In this document: in pieces, positions 43,559-51,938 of the stretch | Layout of the letters: each line of letters opens with the position of its first letter | How positions within the stretch are numbered: position 1 is the first letter of the stretch | Source of the DNA: Salinimicrobium sp049680855 | Lineage (GTDB): Bacteria > Bacteroidota > Bacteroidia > Flavobacteriales > Flavobacteriaceae | Assembly: GCF_049680855.1 (NCBI RefSeq) | Contig: NZ_JBMPGS010000003.1 | Location: 62,001 to 126,000 of the forward strand | Direction of reading: 5' to 3' | Length of the DNA: 64,000 nt | Program-made: the position numbers and the translations under genes | Notes under the pieces: model-generated | What the model saw: the letters and a program-made list of their open reading frames with translations, nothing else | Database searches by the model: none | What the model was told of the DNA's origin: nothing

Positions 43559-43936
43559 TTATTCTTTTAATTTTTTTTGCCAGGAGAGGTAACCTCCTTC
43601 GAGGTTGTAAATTTTAAGAAATCCCATTTGATATAGCTCTTTGGCTGCATTGCTACTACGATTTCCGCTTCTGCAATAAATGTAGACCGGTCTTTCCCGG
43701 TCTAACCTGTCAATTTCCATCAAAAAGTCATTTGATTTATAGTCCACATTTTTAGCTCCTACAATATGCCCTTCATCAAATTCTTCAGGAGTGCGCACAT
43801 CAATCAGCTGCACATGTGCAGCCTGGATTTCCGCTTTAAATTCCTGCGGCTTTAAATTTATAATGCTCCCTTCGTGCTGTGCAAAAAGACTCGCACCAGT
43901 TATAATTAGAGCTAGCGTCATTAATATCTTTTTCAT
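43559..43936 (-). CDS. Exported single-domain rhodanese
   Basis: The 125-aa protein has a signal peptide (KKILMTLALIITGASLFAQ) and one rhodanese domain. The active-site loop is YCRSGNRSSNAA, with the catalytic Cys near residue 89. It probably works in the periplasm in sulfur transfer or redox handling. It is in a unit with the DUF202 gene. Confidence 0.88.
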   Translation of the reverse strand: MKKILMTLALIITGASLFAQHEGSIINLKPQEFKAEIQAAHVQLIDVRTPEEFDEGHIVGAKNVDYKSNDFLMEIDRLDRERPVYIYCRSGNRSSNAAKELYQMGFLKIYNLEGGYLSWQKKLKE

Positions 43937-44132
43937 GTCATAAATATAGAAATATTCCTTTCGACATTAAAGGCATTTTCACTTCGGAAGTTTAAAAATG
44001 GGAAAACAAATAAGAATTTCAACAGAGATTTGTTAAAGATTTTATAGCTCCTTCAGCAAGGAGGAAAAAATTCTTTAGATTTACGTGAAAGGTTATAAAC
44101 CAATATAATTTTTAGAAAAAAATCCGCATCAT

Positions 44133-45434
44133 ATGTCCCATTTTATAGAGATTAGCACAAACGAACTTCAAAAACGAAATGCACAAGGCGCAAAAATTAT
44201 AGATGTTAGAGCTGTGGATGCCTATAATGGGTGGAAACTTCAAAATGAAGCACGGGGAGGACATATTAAAGGAGCAAAATCGCTTCCGGTGAAGTGGATA
44301 AAGTACATGGACTGGATAGAAAGTGTAAAACACAAAAATATCCAGGAGGAAGATGACATTATCTTATATGGCTATAATTCCGAAGAAAGTGAGAAGGTAG
44401 CTGAACAATTTAAAAAAGCTGGCTATTCAAAAATCACTGTCTATAATGCCTTTTTAGAGGAGTGGGTAAAGGACGATTCATATCCCATGGAAAAGTTAGC
44501 GAATTATAAGCACCTTGTTTCAGCAGAGTGGCTTCAAAAATTGATTTCCGGAGAGGATCCCATGGAGTATAATAATAATAAATATGTGGTAGTACATGCG
44601 CATTACAGAAATCGTGACGCTTATTTGAGCGGTCACATTCCCGGCGCAATCGATATGGATACCAATGCGCTGGAATCGACAGAAACCTGGAACCGCAGAA
44701 GTCCCGAAGAATTAAAAGAAGCCCTTGAACAGCATGGAATCACAGCGGATACCACCGTCATTTTATACGGAAAATTCATGTTCCCTGATAATGACGATGA
44801 ATTCCCGGGAAGTGCTGCAGGAGATATAGGTGCCATTCGAAACGCTTTTATCATGATGTACGCCGGAGTAAAGGATGTGAGAATCCTCAACGGCGGATTC
44901 CAGTCCTGGCAGGATGCAGGTTTTGAAGTGAGTACAGAGGATGTTCCTAAAAAACCTGTTTCAGATTTTGGTGTAAAAATACCCTCACGACCAGAGCTGG
45001 CAGTAGATGTTCCGGAAGCAAAAGAAATGCTGGCGGTACAGGATGCCGAGCTGGTTTGTGTGCGAAGTTATCCCGAATATATTGGAGAAGTAAGCGGCTA
45101 TAATTACATTGAGGCGAAAGGACGGATTCCCGGAGCAGTTTTTGCCGATTGCGGAAGTGATGCTTATCACATGGAAAATTATCGCAACGTAGACCATACC
45201 ACCCGTGAATTTCATGAAACGGCTGACATTTGGCATAACAACGGAATTACTCCGGAAAAACACCTCGCCTTTTACTGCGGAACAGGGTGGCGAGGCAGCG
45301 AAGCCTGGTTTAACGCCTGGTTGATGGGATGGCCAAAAGTGTCTGTCTATGATGGAGGCTGGTTTGAATGGAGCAACGATCCCACAAATCCTTATGAAAC
45401 CGGTGTTCCGGAAGAGGTTTCCCGGGAAGCTTAA
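44133..45434 (+). CDS. Sulfurtransferase with three rhodanese domains
   Basis: The 433-aa protein has three rhodanese-like domains, roughly residues 1-120, 125-275 and 280-430. The active-site loop has Cys only in the third one (AFYCGTGWRGSE near residue 385). The first two read LYGYNSEESEK and LYGKFMFPDNDD, without the Cys. It therefore seems to have one catalytic and two structural domains. Family enzymes transfer sulfur from thiosulfate or 3-mercaptopyruvate. No signal peptide is seen. It is a single rightward gene, convergent with hemolysin III. Confidence 0.85.
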   Translation: MSHFIEISTNELQKRNAQGAKIIDVRAVDAYNGWKLQNEARGGHIKGAKSLPVKWIKYMDWIESVKHKNIQEEDDIILYGYNSEESEKVAEQFKKAGYSKITVYNAFLEEWVKDDSYPMEKLANYKHLVSAEWLQKLISGEDPMEYNNNKYVVVHAHYRNRDAYLSGHIPGAIDMDTNALESTETWNRRSPEELKEALEQHGITADTTVILYGKFMFPDNDDEFPGSAAGDIGAIRNAFIMMYAGVKDVRILNGGFQSWQDAGFEVSTEDVPKKPVSDFGVKIPSRPELAVDVPEAKEMLAVQDAELVCVRSYPEYIGEVSGYNYIEAKGRIPGAVFADCGSDAYHMENYRNVDHTTREFHETADIWHNNGITPEKHLAFYCGTGWRGSEAWFNAWLMGWPKVSVYDGGWFEWSNDPTNPYETGVPEEVSREA

Positions 45435-45474
45435 CATTCCATTATCAAAATTCTTTTACTTTTTTGTCTTTCTT

Positions 45475-46146
45475 CTATGGCAAAACATAGAAGTATATTG
45501 ATATGAAATGACAAAAGGTACCAAGGAGAACGAACACATGAAATATGGCGTGATTGAAGTTTATGCGATCTAGGCTGAAGATCACTGCCCCAATCGTATA
45601 GGAAATTCCGCCGCTCATTAACCACAACAGGCCTTCATAAGAAAAATTATCAATAAGAGGTTTTACGGCAAAGACAATGATCCAGCCCATCACCACGTAC
45701 ATCACGGTAGACACTGTCTGGAATCTGCCGGTGAAAAACAGTTTTAAAACGGCTCCTGCCATTGCCATGGCCCAAACCACCCCAAAAATGATCCAGCCTA
45801 TTGTACCTTTCAATGTGACCAGAGCAAATGGCGTGTATGTTCCCGCAATTAGGAAATAAATGGAGGCATGATCAAGGATCTTCAGTTTGTACCTCAACCG
45901 CGGCGTCTTAGTATTGTGGTAAAAAGTCGAAGCTGCGTACAGTAGAATCATACATCCTCCAAAAATACTGGAACTTACCAGGTGAACGGTTTCTCCCAAA
46001 CGGCTGGCCCGCCAAACCAGCAAAATGAAACCAAGCACACTTAGCCCAAGACCAAAAGCATGAGAAATGACATTGAGCTTTTCTTCTAAAGGAGAATATG
46101 TCTTGGGAGTTTTACTGCTCACGACAATGAATATAAGGATTTTCAA
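45475..46146 (-). CDS. Hemolysin III-family (YqfA/TrhA-like) membrane protein
   Basis: The 223-aa protein begins with a polar stretch and YSPLEEKLNVISHAFGLGLS, a signature of the hemolysin III/PAQR-like family. Seven membrane helices follow, with conserved ASTFYHNTKTPR and KILDHASIYFLIAGTYTPF, and HAIFHVFVLLGTFCHF at the end with conserved histidines. Related proteins affect membrane energy or lipid; the name hemolysin is historical. It is a single gene. Confidence 0.9.
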   Translation of the reverse strand: MKILIFIVVSSKTPKTYSPLEEKLNVISHAFGLGLSVLGFILLVWRASRLGETVHLVSSSIFGGCMILLYAASTFYHNTKTPRLRYKLKILDHASIYFLIAGTYTPFALVTLKGTIGWIIFGVVWAMAMAGAVLKLFFTGRFQTVSTVMYVVMGWIIVFAVKPLIDNFSYEGLLWLMSGGISYTIGAVIFSLDRINFNHAIFHVFVLLGTFCHFISIYFYVLP

Positions 46147-46266
46147 AAGTAGGCAATCATTGCTTTTTTTGATAAATCAAGGCTAAGAAAATTCTTGGAA
46201 AAGCATTCCTAAAATAACTAACTTGTCAAAAATGAGATTTTTTCATGCCTTTTATACCCTGATGTT

Positions 46267-46959
46267 ATGATAAACCCTTCGAAAATGCCGTTTCCATTGT
46301 TCTTTCTGTTACCATTCGTTTTATTCCCGCAAAACGCATCAGAGAAATACCCACCTGAAGGATTTGTATATGTGCATGAAATGGTACCAAATGTCCAATA
46401 TGAGATTCGCTACTGCGGAAGTAATAATTTCACAGGAAAACCCATTCCCGGGTATGAAAATGCGACAGCCCTTCTTACTTCTGAAGCTGCAGCAGCCTTG
46501 CAGAAGGTCTCCCAAAATTTAAATGAAAAAGGATTTCTTCTGAAGATCTTCGATGCTTACCGTCCGCAGCAGGCTGTAGACAGTTTTGTGGAATGGGCGA
46601 GAAATCCCGCAGACACCCTTACAAAAAGGAAATTTTACCCTGAAATTGATAAGAAAAACCTCTTCAGCCTCAATTATATTGCTTCCAGGAGCGGTCACAG
46701 CCGGGGAAGCACAATAGACCTTACTCTTCTTGACAAAAGCACCGGTAAAGAACTGGATATGGGCAGCCCATATGATTTCTTCGGACCTGTTTCTCACCAC
46801 GGAAGCCCGGAAATTTCCGCTAAGCAGCAAAAGAACCGCCTTCTACTCAAAAATGCCATGGAAGCTGCTGGTTTTAGAGCTCTACAGGAAGAATGGTGGC
46901 ATTATTCCCTGCGAAATGAACCTTATCCTGAAACTTATTTTGACTTTCCTGTAAAATAA
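46267..46959 (+). CDS. M15-family D-Ala-D-Ala dipeptidase (VanX/DdpX-like), exported
   Basis: The 230-aa protein has a hydrophobic signal (MPFPLFFLLPFVLFPQNA) after a few residues. The zinc motifs are SRSGHSRGSTIDLTLL near residues 143-158 (SxHxxGxAxD-like) and EEWWHYSL near residue 213 (ExxWH). The core has IRYCGSNNFTGKPIPGY and IFDAYRPQQAVDSF, typical of VanX-type dipeptidases. It splits D-Ala-D-Ala dipeptide, or serves in cell-wall turnover in species without vancomycin genes. No van genes are nearby. Confidence 0.9.
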   Translation: MINPSKMPFPLFFLLPFVLFPQNASEKYPPEGFVYVHEMVPNVQYEIRYCGSNNFTGKPIPGYENATALLTSEAAAALQKVSQNLNEKGFLLKIFDAYRPQQAVDSFVEWARNPADTLTKRKFYPEIDKKNLFSLNYIASRSGHSRGSTIDLTLLDKSTGKELDMGSPYDFFGPVSHHGSPEISAKQQKNRLLLKNAMEAAGFRALQEEWWHYSLRNEPYPETYFDFPVK

Positions 46960-46979
46960 TATTGTAAAGAAATAGCTTC

Positions 46980-46996
46980 CTAAAATGCCATTTTTG
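46980..46996. repeat. Copy of the 17-bp palindrome after the dipeptidase gene
   Basis: CTAAAATGCCATTTTTG differs by one base from the consensus CAAAAATGnCATTTTTG. It lies 21 bases after the dipeptidase stop and is followed by AAGC. Confidence 0.6.
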
Positions 46997-47116
46997 AAGC
47001 TCCTTCAACCTTGATCATTTTATCAACCACCTGAAAATCAACTATTAATTGATTATTTAAAAATAAAGGTTTAATTTAGCCCCCAGAATTTAAGCCCCAC
47101 CAAATCTGTTCATTAG

Positions 47117-47461
47117 ATGGAAATAATCCTTACCCTCATTTCAATAGACATCATTGCCGCAAAATTTTTAAATTCTTACATTTCATATTATCGGTTTAAA
47201 GGCACCCAGGACAAAAGAAAATCGATTTTTGGAAGGTTCCTGGAAAAAGCCGGATTTAAAAATGATACCTGGCCCTCTTTTTACCTTACATTCATACTGG
47301 TAATTGCCATGACTTATTTCTTCCACAATTATTATGCGGCACCCTCGATGCAGCTTCTTTACGTTTTCACCGGACTTTTCACAATCGTTCTTAATTTAGG
47401 TTCTGCGCACAGCAGCTATTTTGGCCGGGAGAATTTTATAACTGAAAGAATGCTTCAGTAA
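47117..47461 (+). CDS. Small membrane protein, unknown function
   Basis: The 114-aa protein has about three hydrophobic segments (EIILTLISIDIIAAKFL, LTFILVIAMTYFFH, LLYVFTGLFTIVLNLGSA). I do not recognise a family. It ends 21 bases before the convergent response-regulator gene and has no clear terminator. Confidence 0.55.
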   Translation: MEIILTLISIDIIAAKFLNSYISYYRFKGTQDKRKSIFGRFLEKAGFKNDTWPSFYLTFILVIAMTYFFHNYYAAPSMQLLYVFTGLFTIVLNLGSAHSSYFGRENFITERMLQ

Positions 47462-47482
47462 AAACCTGCATAAAAACGCATT

Positions 47483-48160
47483 TTAAAGAAAACCAAGTTC
47501 CCGTGCTTTGTTTATTAGGGTGATGTCACGAAGATCTTCAGCCTTAAAAGCTTCTCGCATTATTTTCTTCCTCTTCTCTATTGCTGCAAGAGAAACCGGC
47601 ATTAGTTTAGGAATTTCCTTGGTTTTTACTCCGCGAGAAAGATGGTACAGGATGTCGCGATCTATTTTATCCACATGAAAATCATGCAGGATTTGTTTGC
47701 GCATGAGATCCTGCACAGTCTGGCTGCTGTAGGTTTGCCCCTCAAGAACACTGTCAAAAGCAAAAAGAAATTCGGTCGCCGTTACATCACTTTTAATCAT
47801 AAAAGCTTCTGGTTTAAGGCTTTTAAGAATGGAGAGCAGCCTAATATTTTCCACAAACATTGTTAGAACAATCAATTTTGTTTCCGAAGAAACTTCTCTG
47901 ATCTTTTTTCCCAAATCCTCACCAGAAGAAAGCTTCCTGTTGGAAGATGGCGGCAGCCCAATATCAAGAAAAACAAGATCGTAAGTTGTGGTTTTTAATG
48001 ATTTCTCAATTAAAGCATCGGCTTCATCGCATGTATTGGCGGTATCCACCTGGAGTTTCAAATCATTAGACCTGTTATCAAGAAGTACTTTTTTATAGCC
48101 TTCAATGATAATTGGATGGTCATCGATCATTAAAATTTTAAGTTCTTTTTGTATGTTCAT
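47483..48160 (-). CDS. NarL/LuxR-like response regulator
   Basis: The 225-aa protein has a receiver domain with the acidic pair D13-D14 and phosphorylation site D66 (LVFLDIGLP). It also has the Thr and Lys sites (LIVLTMF, AFMIKSDVT). The C-terminal region carries a degenerate DNA-binding helix-turn-helix (RGVKTKEIPKLMPVSLAAIEKRKKIMREAF). It is cognate with the TPR histidine kinase 3 bases upstream, and both genes share a transcript. Beside it are three copies of a dyad element that could be its targets, by position only. Confidence 0.9.
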   Translation of the reverse strand: MNIQKELKILMIDDHPIIIEGYKKVLLDNRSNDLKLQVDTANTCDEADALIEKSLKTTTYDLVFLDIGLPPSSNRKLSSGEDLGKKIREVSSETKLIVLTMFVENIRLLSILKSLKPEAFMIKSDVTATEFLFAFDSVLEGQTYSSQTVQDLMRKQILHDFHVDKIDRDILYHLSRGVKTKEIPKLMPVSLAAIEKRKKIMREAFKAEDLRDITLINKARELGFL

Positions 48161-48163
48161 AGT

Positions 48164-50146
48164 TTATTTCAAAGGTACATTTACAGTAATAGTTGTTCCC
48201 TCACTGCCTGAAGAAATCTTCCAGGCACCTTTCAGGTTTTTAACTCTGGATTTCATATTTTTAATACCAATTCCTCTGGTATTCCTGGTAATATCGAAGC
48301 CTTTTCCATTATCCTGAATCTTCATTTCCAGGCTATCCTTTCTCTTCTGAAAACTTAGGAAAATTTGATCGGCCCCGGCATATTTAATGACATTATTTAC
48401 AGCTTCCTGTACAATTCTGAACAAATTGATCTTAATTTTACTGCTTAATTTATCCCATTCAATGTTCTCATCATTTCTAAAATCCAGTTCAAAATGCCCT
48501 GCTTTTTGTTGGTTGTTCAAATAATCTGACAAAATTTCAAGAAAACTTTCCTTTTGAGTAAAGAAATCAGATTCCAGGTCATGAGAAATATTTCTTACCT
48601 CCTCTTCGATCATTCGAAGATCATTGATATATTTCTTCTTGGCTTCAATAGACTGCCTGTCTGTCTTGTCGTGCAGACTTTCCAGCATAAATCTTACCCC
48701 AAACAATTTTCCAAGAATACCATCATGAAGTTCTTTGGAAATCCTGTTTTTTTCGCGATGTCGCCCTTCCTCCAGTTTATTTTGTTGTACCAGGAGCAGG
48801 TTGTAAATTTCTTCATTTGATATTTGTTGATCCTGTTCCAGTTTAAGTTGTTTATTCCTGTTGCGTTGATAAACATTTACAAAAACCAGAAGGATCACTC
48901 CCAGGACTGCGACAGATCCTGCATAGATAAACTTCATCTCCTTATTGAGATATTCATTACGAGCAATAAATTCATCGGTTTCAAAGCGTATCCTGGCAAA
49001 TTTGTTTCTAATTGCTCGCTCCTCCCTTTGCAGGCTGTCATTGATTTGAATATAGTCGCTTAAATATTGATTGGATCGCAGCGTATCCATTTCTGAAAGC
49101 AACAACATAGATTCCAGTAAATCTCTGAAATTCCTGGTTTCCCTGGCCAGTTTTTTTGCTTCCGAAGCAAATTTAATAGCCTTTGCAGTATCACGCCGAT
49201 CCAAGTAATATTCACTTAGATGCAGTTTATTAATCACTATACCCGCCTGGTGGTGAATGCTATCCCTAATGTTTAAAGCATACATAAACAGCGGTTCCAC
49301 TTCCTTTTGTGGATTAGCTTTCATTTGGGAATAGGCAAGGTTGTCGTGAAGCATGGCATATAGCCTGGTTTGCTTCTGAAAAAGACTGTCAACAGCCAAA
49401 GCTTGTCTATAAATTTCAATGGCTTTGTCATATTTGCCATCATTCTCGTATACTACCCCTAAATTATTCAGCGTATTTGCCTGCAGAATTGGATCTGACA
49501 GATCCTGAGCGCTTTCCATAGCCTTCTTGTGATACAGCAAAGCTTTGTCATATTCTCCCAATTGATTGAATAAGATCCCCAGGTTGTTGTATCCAATATA
49601 CAACTGCCGGTGCTCACCCAGAGGCTTTATGATTTCAATAGCTTTTGCCGTTGTGGTTTCACTGCCGGTATAATCCTTCACATTCTTTTGAAGAATGGCC
49701 ATATTAAGCAGCATTCGTGCAGAATTAAAATCCTTCCCTATTTTCGAATATAAAACAGATGCTTTATTATAGTGAAAATAAGCACTGTCAACCATTTCGT
49801 TATCTACATAAAAGCTGCCAAGGTCCCAATATGAAGATGCTAGATTTGAAGAATCCTTTAACTCTATTGCCAATGTTCTGGCTTTTTTATTCCAAAACCG
49901 GAATTGTAAAGAATCTTTTTGATCGTAATAATGATAAGAGAAAGTAGAAAGTAGTTCGGTCTTTAGAGAATCATTTGGAAGGTTCAGGATTACTTTCTTT
50001 AGTGAATCCTGATTCGCTCCCCTTTTAAAGAAATCATCCTTTAATGAAGAATAATTATTTTCGCCGATATTTCCAACCTGATTCTCTTGTTTAGAACAAC
50101 CAGCAACAAAAATTACCAGAAAAATGAAGTAAACTAAAGTTCTTAT
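48164..50146 (-). CDS. TPR-type histidine kinase with lipoprotein-like signal, AUA start
   Basis: From the AUA codon at 50146 this is a 660-aa protein. It starts with a signal sequence (RTLVYFIFLVIFVAGC), with a lipobox Cys at residue 16 or 17, then TPR repeats (LGEYDKALLYHKKAME, DGKYDKAIEIYRQAL). One transmembrane helix at about residues 405-426 follows. The HisKA_3 kinase domain has ELHDGILGKL (His near residue 474) and the HATPase domain has QEAVNNVIKYAGAD, GKGFD and GIGIKNM. The next in-frame start on the 5' side is a TTG at 49873, which would lose the signal peptide and part of the TPR region. No ATG, GTG or TTG exists between the upstream stop codon and the signal peptide. Confidence 0.85.
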   Translation of the reverse strand: MRTLVYFIFLVIFVAGCSKQENQVGNIGENNYSSLKDDFFKRGANQDSLKKVILNLPNDSLKTELLSTFSYHYYDQKDSLQFRFWNKKARTLAIELKDSSNLASSYWDLGSFYVDNEMVDSAYFHYNKASVLYSKIGKDFNSARMLLNMAILQKNVKDYTGSETTTAKAIEIIKPLGEHRQLYIGYNNLGILFNQLGEYDKALLYHKKAMESAQDLSDPILQANTLNNLGVVYENDGKYDKAIEIYRQALAVDSLFQKQTRLYAMLHDNLAYSQMKANPQKEVEPLFMYALNIRDSIHHQAGIVINKLHLSEYYLDRRDTAKAIKFASEAKKLARETRNFRDLLESMLLLSEMDTLRSNQYLSDYIQINDSLQREERAIRNKFARIRFETDEFIARNEYLNKEMKFIYAGSVAVLGVILLVFVNVYQRNRNKQLKLEQDQQISNEEIYNLLLVQQNKLEEGRHREKNRISKELHDGILGKLFGVRFMLESLHDKTDRQSIEAKKKYINDLRMIEEEVRNISHDLESDFFTQKESFLEILSDYLNNQQKAGHFELDFRNDENIEWDKLSSKIKINLFRIVQEAVNNVIKYAGADQIFLSFQKRKDSLEMKIQDNGKGFDITRNTRGIGIKNMKSRVKNLKGAWKISSGSEGTTITVNVPLK

Positions 50147-50173
50147 GGGCTTATTTTTAGATTAGTAATAAAC

Positions 50174-50200
50174 AATAAAAACCTCAAAAATGAGGTTTTT
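50174..50200 (-). terminator. Intrinsic terminator of the small lipoprotein gene
   Basis: On the minus strand AAAAACCTCA pairs with TGAGGTTTTT over a 4-base loop, followed by a T-rich run. It lies 27 bases after the lipoprotein stop and just before the kinase start. Confidence 0.85.
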
Positions 50201-50226
50201 ATTCAGAATTTTATAGAAATTAGCGA

Positions 50227-50409
50227 TTAATCGTCCTTTCCTCTTTTATCGTAAACATCTCCTTCATTACCACCAGTGTCCCCTACAGGTTGTGTAGGAA
50301 CCTCAATGGTGCTTTCCAAAATCTCATCCTGCGGAAGTTCTTCGGGTTCACAAGAGATAAACGATGCCACAGCAAAAGTACATAAAAAGATTTTTGAGAA
50401 GGTTTTCAT
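50227..50409 (-). CDS. Small acidic lipoprotein, unknown function
   Basis: The 60-aa protein has a clear lipobox (KIFLCTFAVASFISC, Cys at residue 20). A short acidic tail ends GGNEGDVYDKRGKDD. I recognise no family. It is probably anchored in an envelope membrane. It lies between the two-component kinase and the M57-like protease gene on the same strand. The nearest upstream copy of the dyad element is 320 bases from its start. Confidence 0.65.
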   Translation of the reverse strand: MKTFSKIFLCTFAVASFISCEPEELPQDEILESTIEVPTQPVGDTGGNEGDVYDKRGKDD

Positions 50410-50560
50410 AATATTGGGTTTTAGTGGTTACAACTTAAACAGGAGAATCTTTTTGCAGCTCAAAGAATAAATTGAACCGTGATTTGGCAAGGCCGAGAGA
50501 GCCGCATTAGGGTTGAAAAGAAATCTCTATAATGCCAAATAATTCCTCCTTCTTGTAGTT

Positions 50561-50592
50561 TTAAAAGGGCACTTATGGAGCGCCCTTTTAAA
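50561..50592. other. Hairpin in the lipoprotein upstream region
   Basis: AAAAGGGC and GCCCTTTT flank an 11-base loop, in the 434-base region between the lipoprotein and the M57-like protease. On either strand only a few T follow the stem, so it could be a weak terminator, an RNA structure or a regulatory stem. Confidence 0.4.
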
Positions 50593-50728
50593 CTGCTAAT
50601 TAAATAAAGAATGAATTGAAACAGATTATTAAAAACGAATTTATAAACTGTACCCCTACATAAACAATTCGCAAATTTCCTATTCCTTGTTTCAATATTC
50701 TATAGCAAAACTAGCCATTGACCTTCAT

Positions 50729-50766
50729 ACCACCTGAAATTTTCCCGTACAATATTTACGGGTTTG
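50729..50766 (-). promoter_or_regulatory. Dyad element copy 1 (CCCGTA-N7-TACGGG)
   Basis: Read on the minus strand this copy has ACCCGTAAATATTGTACGGG, then AAAATTTCAGGTGG. The dyad arms are CCCGTA at 50744-50749 and TACGGG at 50757-50762 with seven bases between. It lies downstream of the protease gene and about 320 bases upstream of the lipoprotein. Copies 2 and 3 match over about 36 bases. Confidence 0.65.
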
Positions 50767-50790
50767 AACTTTTTTTAGGAAGTATAAATT

Positions 50791-50823
50791 AAAAAAGGAT
50801 GTCTTCTCCAGAAGACATCCTTT
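50791..50823 (-). terminator. Intrinsic terminator of the M57-like protease gene
   Basis: A perfect stem of 10 bases (GGATGTCTTC / GAAGACATCC) with a 4-base loop is flanked by T on the minus strand. It lies 20 bases past the protease stop. Confidence 0.88.
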
Positions 50824-50843
50824 CACCAGTTCAAGTAGGCGTT

Positions 50844-51680
50844 TTAGTAGAGGTATTCTAAAGCAACTCTATCATAGTATCCAAAATTTCCATCTTCACT
50901 TGCACTAAAACATGCCAGCATTACAGAGTCAGGATCGTATCCTGTAGGTGTTCCAGGAATGTGCACTGCACCATCATACCCTGCACTTTCACCACTTTGT
51001 CCACAACTTTGGCGTGTAGACCAGTCTGTATGCCTAAGTCCTACAGCATGACCTATTTCATGGGTCATAACATGTTCATTGGTAGCAGTGCTGTAATTAT
51101 TCATACCAGAAAAAATTTGAACGTATTTATAAGGATCTCCATTACTTGGGAACCCCGCAACACCACCAGCCTGGCCATTTGGATTTTGATAAACCACAAT
51201 ATCGTATGGACTGTAATTTGTCCCAAAAGAAAGAGTAAAGTTCAACCCAATATTTAATGCATTATAATTATTAATGGCTCTTTGCAGTGCCGTTCTTTGT
51301 TTGGATGTTAAGCCCTGGCCCCCACCTCCAGTGAAACCTATCACATTCACAGTACCTTGATTTACGAGATTATATGTTCTGTACTGCTTTTCGGTAATGT
51401 TGGAGCCGCTCATACGTTCCAGCTGTTGGGGAGTTATAATAATATCACCCTCAATCAACAGGTTCTTTTCCGTGGAACCATCAGGTAATAAGAAGTCAAT
51501 CTTTTGTACATCGTTGCTGTTAAAATGCAACGAAGAAATAAGTTCCAGGGTTTCTTTGGAGACCTTATCTAAGTGCTCCAGTTCCACAGCCGCTTCTTCC
51601 GAAGCCATTTCTTCCTTTTCACAAGAAGTTAAAAAAATGGCCGTCGCACAAAAGAGTAAAAAGAGTTTGTAACATTTCAT
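50844..51680 (-). CDS. Lipoprotein zinc metalloprotease, M57-like
   Basis: The 278-aa protein is a lipoprotein: KLFLLFCATAIFLTSC places the lipid Cys at residue 20. The C-terminal half has the zinc site HEIGHAVGLRH (residues 207-217), which is HExxHxxGxxH. The surrounding segments are GGVAGFPSNGDPYKYVQIFSG, and a Met-turn may lie further downstream. This resembles the peptidase M57 group of Bacteroidetes. It likely acts at the cell surface or in the periplasm on proteins. Copy 2 of the dyad element lies 51 bases upstream of its start and copy 1 downstream. Confidence 0.85.
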   Translation of the reverse strand: MKCYKLFLLFCATAIFLTSCEKEEMASEEAAVELEHLDKVSKETLELISSLHFNSNDVQKIDFLLPDGSTEKNLLIEGDIIITPQQLERMSGSNITEKQYRTYNLVNQGTVNVIGFTGGGGQGLTSKQRTALQRAINNYNALNIGLNFTLSFGTNYSPYDIVVYQNPNGQAGGVAGFPSNGDPYKYVQIFSGMNNYSTATNEHVMTHEIGHAVGLRHTDWSTRQSCGQSGESAGYDGAVHIPGTPTGYDPDSVMLACFSASEDGNFGYYDRVALEYLY

Positions 51681-51730
51681 AATAAATAGATTTGGGATTA
51701 ATATGTTTTGAAATTAATCCACTATTTCCA

Positions 51731-51770
51731 TTCCACCTGAAATAATACCGTAGCATTTTTACGGGTTTTT
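51731..51770 (-). promoter_or_regulatory. Dyad element copy 2 upstream of the protease gene
   Basis: On the minus strand it reads ACCCGTAAAAATGCTACGGT followed by ATTATTTCAGGTGGAA. Arms are at 51748-51752 (CCGTA) and 51760-51764 (TACGG) with seven bases between. The protease start codon is 51 bases away, fitting a promoter or operator. Confidence 0.65.
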
Positions 51771-51820
51771 CCTCTTTCTACAACTTTAACATTTCAAAAT
51801 GTTCGATTCTGAAATTAAAA

Positions 51821-51860
51821 AAAACCCGTAATTATTGTACGGGTAAATTTTAGGCGTTGG
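51821..51860 (+). promoter_or_regulatory. Dyad element copy 3 upstream of the small membrane gene
   Basis: On the plus strand it reads ACCCGTAATTATTGTACGGG followed by TAAATTTTAGGCGTTGG. It matches copies 1 and 2 after reorientation. Arms are CCCGTA at 51825-51830 and TACGGG at 51838-51843. It lies 79 bases before the start of the 73-aa membrane protein. Its tail also begins an inverted repeat TTTTAGGCG / CGCCTAAAA (51848-51894). Confidence 0.65.
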
Positions 51861-51938
51861 TATTTTTTTTTCATAAAATTGAATGCGCCTAAAACTTGGC
51901 ATTTAACAACAATAACCTTACTTAAATATTTCAGCCCT

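Noticed and set aside
44985..45437. A 150-residue minus-strand frame
   Set aside because: It is the antisense shadow of the triple rhodanese gene.
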